Assembly (NCBI RefSeq): GCF_003149105.1
Contig: NZ_QGDS01000011.1
Coordinates: 1-64,000, forward strand
Source: Faecalicatena contorta
GTDB taxonomy: Bacteria > Bacillota > Clostridia > Lachnospirales > Lachnospiraceae
Reading direction: 5' to 3'
Length of the DNA: 64,000 nucleotides
Shown here: one piece after another, positions 59,920-64,000 of the stretch
Layout: every line of letters begins with the position of its first letter
Numbering within the stretch: position 1 is the stretch's first letter
Program-made: the position numbers and the translations under genes
Notes under the pieces: generated by a model
The model's database searches: none
What the model saw: the letters and a program-made list of their open reading frames with translations, nothing else
What the model was told of the DNA's origin: nothing

Positions 59920-60774
59920 TTAAAACTTTGAAATTTTCATTTTTTCTCTTAGATATTCTTTTAATTTTCCCTGGACATATTCCGGCATTCCCAGCATTCT
60001 CAATGGATTTCTATCATCCCTGTGCATGTCCACGTATTGTTCCACTGCTTTATAATAGCAATCCAGGTAATCCGTCCCTAAATTAAATTTGTTAACCCCC
60101 TGAGAAAACGCCTTTTCCAGCTCCTCGTGGGGTATCCCGCTTCCACCATGAAGAACAAGAGGGGTATCCACGGTCCGGTTAATTTCTCTCAGCCGCTCTA
60201 CGTCCAGTTTGGGCGGCTTTACATATTCTCCATGGGCACTTCCAACCGCAACCGTCAGATAATCAATTCCCGTTTCCCCGCAAAACTTTGCCGCCGCTTC
60301 TGGTGTTGTATAACCGTCCTTTTCATGCTCTGCGCCTTCCTCTGCCAGTCCAATATATCCTAGTTCCCCCTCAACTTCAGCACCCAATATATGAGCTGTT
60401 TCCACTACTTTTTTTGAGAATTTTACATTTTCATCAAAGGAATACATAGACCCGTCAGCCATAACCGATGGGAAGCCATCCTTTATTGCACCAACAATAT
60501 AGCCATAATCACTGCAATGATCCAGATGAAGCCCTACCGGTACCTCCACCTTCTCCGCTTCCTCTTTTACCATTGCCGCAAATCCAGCCCTGCCCGCCAC
60601 CTTATTTTCCTGCTGGTGTTCCGGCAGCAACATAATAATAACCGGCGTATTCCGCTCTTCCGCCACCTCCACCGCTGCCCTGACCATATGATAATCAATA
60701 CAAATAAGAGCAATCACCGCCGTATGAGAAGCGTCCGCCAGCCGCAAAATTTCCCCAACCTTTTTAAGCGCCAT
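59920..60774 (-). CDS. Class II fructose/tagatose-bisphosphate aldolase family
   Basis: This roughly 284-residue aldolase has the metal-site His and catalytic Asp in GLHLDHCSD near residue 81, Glu in VEGELGYIGLAEEGAEHE near 131, His in VAVGSAHGEYVKP near 175 and the phosphate loop VLHGGSGIPHEEL near 206. I use the ATG at 60774, seven bases after GGAGG; the open frame upstream has no ribosome site. Substrate may be tagatose-1,6-bisphosphate, fructose-1,6-bisphosphate or another ketose phosphate. It has its own promoter (60801-60829) and terminator, just upstream of the kinase-aldolase-ABC operon. Confidence 0.92.
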   Translation of the reverse strand: MALKKVGEILRLADASHTAVIALICIDYHMVRAAVEVAEERNTPVIIMLLPEHQQENKVAGRAGFAAMVKEEAEKVEVPVGLHLDHCSDYGYIVGAIKDGFPSVMADGSMYSFDENVKFSKKVVETAHILGAEVEGELGYIGLAEEGAEHEKDGYTTPEAAAKFCGETGIDYLTVAVGSAHGEYVKPPKLDVERLREINRTVDTPLVLHGGSGIPHEELEKAFSQGVNKFNLGTDYLDCYYKAVEQYVDMHRDDRNPLRMLGMPEYVQGKLKEYLREKMKISKF

Positions 60775-60800
60775 ATGTATACCTCCATTTTTTATGGAAT

Positions 60801-60829
60801 AATATAGCACTTTTTATCGTTTTCATCAA
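60801..60829 (-). promoter_or_regulatory. Promoter of the class II aldolase gene
   Basis: TTGATG (60824-60829), 17 bases, TATATT (60801-60806) on the minus strand, 27 bases before the ATG. Confidence 0.75.
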
Positions 60830-60930
60830 TATTATTAATATGCTAGTTTTCAACAAGTACCATGCAAGATACACTACAAGCACTTCAACGTAATTTGATA
60901 TGTATGATGCAGGCAAATTCCAAAAGATAA

Positions 60931-60959
60931 TTGACACAGAAGCTCTAAAACACTAAAAT
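60931..60959 (+). promoter_or_regulatory. Promoter of the VOC protein gene
   Basis: TTGACA (60931-60936), 17 bases, TAAAAT (60954-60959); start about 60966. An upstream open frame through the promoter has no ribosome site, supporting the start at 61054. Confidence 0.78.
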
Positions 60960-61053
60960 AGCTTTAATGGAAGTCATCGAAATATTGAAAATAGTAACCA
61001 GCAATTTTCAAGGAAAAATGCTTTCGCATAATTATAAAACGGAGGAAAAACTC

Positions 61054-61425
61054 ATGAAATTTTGTCATGTTACCATGTATGTTAAGAATTTGGAAGAATC
61101 GCTGCACTTTTACCGTGACATCGTCGGATTGCCTGTACAAAGGAGGTTTTCACCTGCCCCGAATATAGAGATTATATTCCTGGGTGACGGAGAAACAGAA
61201 ATTGAATTAATTGATAACCAGGCACAAACAGATATATCTATCAGCTCAGACATCTCTTTGGGATTTGAGGTTCAGTCTGTGCAGGAAACACAAGAGTTTT
61301 TGCGGGAAAATGGCATTACGCCGGGAGATATCCAGCAACCCTCTCCACAGGTAAAATTCTTTTTTGTTTCCGACCCGAACGGAGTAAATATTCAGTTCTG
61401 CGAAAACGAAAAAGGAAACGAATAA
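61054..61425 (+). CDS. VOC-family (glyoxalase I-like) protein
   Basis: This 123-residue single VOC module begins MKFCHVTMYVKNLEESLHFYRDIVGLPVQRR, with the metal His5, and contains IEIIFLGDGETEIELID and KFFFVSDPNGVNIQFCENE, with Glu near the C-terminus as second ligand. It is typical of glyoxalase/bleomycin-resistance/dioxygenase superfamily proteins from Firmicutes. Substrate unknown; methylglyoxal detoxification would suit a cell using DHAP-producing aldolases, but that is speculation. GGAGG lies eight bases before the ATG. Confidence 0.88.
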   Translation: MKFCHVTMYVKNLEESLHFYRDIVGLPVQRRFSPAPNIEIIFLGDGETEIELIDNQAQTDISISSDISLGFEVQSVQETQEFLRENGITPGDIQQPSPQVKFFFVSDPNGVNIQFCENEKGNE

Positions 61426-61429
61426 TCTT

Positions 61430-61500
61430 AGGGACAGGTGCTGCCTATCTTTTTAAGCCTTCGGCTGTCAAGGCGCATCTGTCTGCTACCCTATAAGTTC
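61430..61500. other. Small folded intergenic segment
   Basis: After the VOC gene, TAGGG (near 61431) and CCCTA (near 61489), CAGGTGC with GCATCTG, GCCT with AGGC and an inner AGCC-TTC-GGCT hairpin can pair to form one compact fold. It has no clear U-run. It may be an unusual terminator or a repeat; not recognised. Confidence 0.35.
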
Positions 61501-61568
61501 TCTTTCACGATATACTTTTTCTTCTTTTTTGCTCTAAAAAAATACTCTCCTACATGGCATTAAAATTA

Positions 61569-62096
61569 TCATAATGTAATCCAATACCGCTCCAAATTCA
61601 CGTTTTTCTCCGGCTCAAACACAGTTGTATCATAGATTCCCCCATTTGCCAGTATGGTTTTTCTGCTTCCTACATTGTCATCAAGACATGTTATCAATAC
61701 CTTTTGCAGCCTCAGTTCCCTGCAATATATCAGACAATCCTGCAGCATTTTTGTGGCATATCCTTTTTTTCGCTCTGAAGGGCGCACAGAATATCCAATA
61801 TTTCCCCCGAACTTTTCCAGAAACTCATTGAAGTAGTGTCTGACCTGAATCATTCCCACTAACCTGTTATCCGATTTTCTGACGTACAAAAACTGTGTAC
61901 ACTGTACCCAGTTATCAGGAACTGTCTCCTTATATGACAACGATTCCACCTGTTCAAGCCAGTCTCTGGGATTCTCTATACGCTCCAGAGCACTGCAGCC
62001 ATCCATAGAACTGCCAGCTTGCAGAAATTCCTGCCGGTACAATCTGATTTGCTCTGCATAAGTCACATCCGGTTTTATTAAATATAATGACTCCAT
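61569..62096 (-). CDS. GNAT-family acetyltransferase
   Basis: This 175-residue protein has the GNAT core: LVGMIQVRHYFNEFLEKFGGNIGYSVRPSERKKGYATKML (strands 4-5 and the acetyl-CoA P-loop motif RxxGYA) and VLITCLDDNVGSRKTILANGG at the C-terminal side. It is like YjcF/RimJ-type predicted acetyltransferases of Firmicutes. Substrate unknown. It is separated from the following two-component genes by only 17 bases, but they may be independent. Confidence 0.88.
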   Translation of the reverse strand: MESLYLIKPDVTYAEQIRLYRQEFLQAGSSMDGCSALERIENPRDWLEQVESLSYKETVPDNWVQCTQFLYVRKSDNRLVGMIQVRHYFNEFLEKFGGNIGYSVRPSERKKGYATKMLQDCLIYCRELRLQKVLITCLDDNVGSRKTILANGGIYDTTVFEPEKNVNLERYWITL

Positions 62097-62113
62097 TCTA
62101 CCGACCTCCTATA

Positions 62114-63136
62114 TCATAAAAAAGAACCCCCAATTCCAAAAAAACACTTTACAATCACAGGATCAAATTTAGTGCCGGTTTCCTCTTCAATAATTTGCAG
62201 TGCTTTTTCATGGGTGTAAGCAGATTTGTATACCCGATTGCTGGTTAATGCATCGTATACGTCAACAACTGATACAATCCGTGCCGAAAGAGGAATATCC
62301 TTTCCGCCAAGTCCGGCGGGATACCCGGTTCCATCAAAATTTTCATGATGATAATGGCAGATATCCATACAATGCCTGAGATACTGGCTGTCTCCCTCGG
62401 CCAAAATCGATTCCGCAATTTTTTTGCCGGCTGTGGTGTGACGCTTCATTATCTCAAACTCATCCGCCGTTAGGCGTCCGGGCTTGAGCAGGATATAATC
62501 AGGTATAATAATTTTCCCCACATCGTGCAGTGGAACAGCCTTGACAAGGGCAGATGGATTTTGGTCAATAAGTTCCTGGGCATATTCCGAATGTTCAATC
62601 ATATGCTTGATAAGAAGCAAAGTAAGCTCACTTGTCCGTTTAACGTGGCTGCCCGATTCCAGATTACGGTATTCAATAATACTGGCCATTTCCTCAATAA
62701 TCCTTCCCTGGATTTGAGACAGTTCCTCTGTCTTTTTTCGAAGCAGCTCCTCAAGGCTGCCGGTGTATATCTTCAGGCGGACCTGATTATCCACTCTGAG
62801 CTTAACCACCTGGGGATTAAAGGGCTTTTGAATAAAATCTGCCGCGCCTGCAGCTAACCCGTTTATTTCGGAATTTTCTGCCGTAATAAAAATAACCGGA
62901 ATTTCTTTTAAGTAATCCTTCGATTTTAAATATTCAAGCACCTCAAACCCATTCATCTGAGGCATACGAATATCCAGCAGGATTACGTCCGGAAGAAGAC
63001 CTTCCCGGGAAAGCAGGCTGATTGCATCAACTCCGCTCTCCATAATGGTAACGTCGTACTGATCCTTTAGTATTTCCTCCAATATGGCCAGGTTAATATA
63101 TTCATCATCTATAACTAGTACAGATGGTCTTCTCAT
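62114..63136 (-). CDS. Response regulator with HD-GYP domain (c-di-GMP phosphodiesterase)
   Basis: This roughly 340-residue protein has a receiver (residues 1-120) with VIDDEYINL, phospho-acceptor Asp in VILLDIRMP and Lys in IQKPFNPQ; a coiled linker (LEELLRKKTEELSQIQGRI); and an HD-GYP domain with HDVGKIIIPDYIL, KRHTTAGKKI, CHYHHENFDGTGYPAGLGG and DVYDALTSNR. All catalytic HD and GYP residues are present. It is expected to degrade cyclic di-GMP under control of the hybrid kinase upstream. I use the ATG at 63136, preceded by GGGAGG; the frame can open five codons earlier only at a TTG. Confidence 0.93.
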   Translation of the reverse strand: MRRPSVLVIDDEYINLAILEEILKDQYDVTIMESGVDAISLLSREGLLPDVILLDIRMPQMNGFEVLEYLKSKDYLKEIPVIFITAENSEINGLAAGAADFIQKPFNPQVVKLRVDNQVRLKIYTGSLEELLRKKTEELSQIQGRIIEEMASIIEYRNLESGSHVKRTSELTLLLIKHMIEHSEYAQELIDQNPSALVKAVPLHDVGKIIIPDYILLKPGRLTADEFEIMKRHTTAGKKIAESILAEGDSQYLRHCMDICHYHHENFDGTGYPAGLGGKDIPLSARIVSVVDVYDALTSNRVYKSAYTHEKALQIIEEETGTKFDPVIVKCFFGIGGSFL

Positions 63137-63166
63137 AGTTCTTCCTCCCAAGGTTCATTTGTAAAA

Positions 63167-64000
63167 TTAAAACTGATTCATCTGCTGTCTGATAAGCTGG
63201 TTTGTCTTTTCTGCACAGGATATTATATCATCCAGTACGTGTACGTTCTTACCACCCTTAAGTGCCGCATCCAATTCTGTAACCTTCTTGTACAGCATCT
63301 TCAGCGAAAGGTTAGATGATGTCCCTTTTATAGCATGGGCAATTCCTTGTGCCGCAGCGCTATCCCCTTTTGCCAGCGCACATTGCAGCTTATCCAGCCA
63401 TGTATCCTCTAAATATCTGTTAAGCAGCTTCTTATAAAGTGGGGCATTTCCTCTTACACGACCAAGGCCTTCTGTTATATCCAGGTATTCCTCGTTCTCA
63501 TCCTCCACCCGTCCGTTTTCTTCCTGTTCCGTTTGTTTTCCTCCATTGAGATAGACGGACAATTTTTGGAACAAAGTTTCAATATCAATGGGTTTTGCAA
63601 TGTGGTCATTCATACCTGCATCCAGGCATAGCTGAGCATCTTCCTTAAAGGCATTGGCAGTCATAGCTAGAATGGGAATTTGGGCCGCTCTGGGATGAGC
63701 CATCTCGCGTATCATACTTGTAGCCTGGAAGCCATCTACATAAGGCATCTGAATGTCCATTAGAATCAAGTCAAATTGCTCCGGCGAATGGGAAAACATC
63801 TGAATGGCCTCTTCTCCGTCACAGGCACATACAATCTCAATTCCTGTATCCTCTAAAATACCCTGGACGATTTCCCTGTTGATTTCCATATCTTCTGCCA
63901 GTAAGATAGTTTGGCCGCTCCAATCCCGGATCTGTTCACATTCCCCGGCAGATTCTGGGACCAGAGAATTCTTGCAGAGTTTTATAATGGTGTTGTACAG
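63167..64000 (-). CDS. Hybrid sensor histidine kinase, C-terminal part (receiver plus Hpt; cut by window end)
   Basis: The frame is open from the stop at 63167 to the window edge (278 codons), so the gene starts outside. The visible part begins in a linker, then a receiver (ILLAEDMEINREIV, phospho-Asp in LILMDIQMPYVDGFQA, Lys in IAKPIDIE), an acidic linker, and an Hpt domain with the phospho-His in AHAIKGTSSNLSLK. This is the order of ArcB/BarA-type phosphorelay kinases (kinase-receiver-Hpt). It ends 31 bases before the HD-GYP response regulator gene on the same strand, so the relay probably ends on that protein. Confidence 0.92.
   Translation of the reverse strand: MYNTIIKLCKNSLVPESAGECEQIRDWSGQTILLAEDMEINREIVQGILEDTGIEIVCACDGEEAIQMFSHSPEQFDLILMDIQMPYVDGFQATSMIREMAHPRAAQIPILAMTANAFKEDAQLCLDAGMNDHIAKPIDIETLFQKLSVYLNGGKQTEQEENGRVEDENEEYLDITEGLGRVRGNAPLYKKLLNRYLEDTWLDKLQCALAKGDSAAAQGIAHAIKGTSSNLSLKMLYKKVTELDAALKGGKNVHVLDDIISCAEKTNQLIRQQMNQF

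Noticed and set aside
1..64000. CRISPR array, tRNA, rRNA or prophage genes
   Set aside because: No regularly spaced repeats, cloverleaf-type sequences, rRNA segments or phage-type gene series were seen.

Overview
The window looks like chromosomal DNA of a low-to-moderate G+C Gram-positive anaerobe, most likely a gut-type Clostridia species (Lachnospiraceae-like). The reasons are AGGAGG-type ribosome binding sites, many TTGACA-N17-TATAAT-like promoters, TPP and T-box leaders, a sortase-anchored NEAT protein, dense sugar ABC and kinase clusters, and YesM/YesN-type two-component genes. I saw no tRNA, rRNA, CRISPR array or phage genes. Assignments rest on reading motifs and gene order; no database search was run.

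Layout. 1-197: tail of an IS256-family transposase. 513-4174 (minus): thiamine operon thiC-thiM-thiamine-binding protein-thiE behind two TPP riboswitches in tandem, with a terminator between them. 4198-8843 (minus): ribose-type ABC operon with two solute-binding proteins, divergent from a YesM/YesN-like sensor kinase and AraC-type response regulator (8960-12000). 12215-19249 (plus): a sugar-oxidation region with an SDR, then (past a minus-strand catalase) an operon of AroE-like dehydrogenase, cupin phosphoglucose isomerase, phosphotriesterase-like hydrolase, KDPG aldolase and D-2-hydroxyacid dehydrogenase. 19318-23448 (minus): OFA-type MFS transporter, NhaC-type transporter, aldo/keto reductase and TIGR04076 protein; the last three follow a T-box leader whose specifier I read as UGG (Trp).

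23893-33356 (minus): a haem-acquisition operon in the order NEAT surface protein, Shp-like protein, haem-binding lipoprotein (IsdE/HtsA-like), permease, ATPase, two ABC exporter half-transporters, YgbA_NO protein and YbaN/DUF454 protein. A DtxR-like regulator (33810-34640) lies upstream, and GTTAG-N6-CTAAC operator-like sites precede both units. 34949-46566 (minus): hydantoin/oxoproline utilisation (cyclophilin-like protein, hyuB, hyuA, XRE-cupin regulator, Asp/Glu/hydantoin racemase, dipeptide-type ABC transporter).

46890-60774: polyol/ketose catabolism. A GntR regulator plus xylulokinase-like kinase is divergent from a zinc polyol dehydrogenase and PfkB kinase. A second operon holds a rhamnulokinase-like kinase, FucA-like aldolase, sugar ABC transporter, second FGGY kinase and ROK regulator, preceded by a class II FBP-type aldolase gene. 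A 16-bp palindrome (CTATGTWATAACATAG) occurs at the promoters of the SDR, the AroE-like operon, the GntR gene and the zinc dehydrogenase, so one GntR regulon may join regions 35 kb apart. 61054-64000: a VOC protein, a GNAT acetyltransferase, an HD-GYP response regulator and the C-terminus of a hybrid histidine kinase cut by the window edge.
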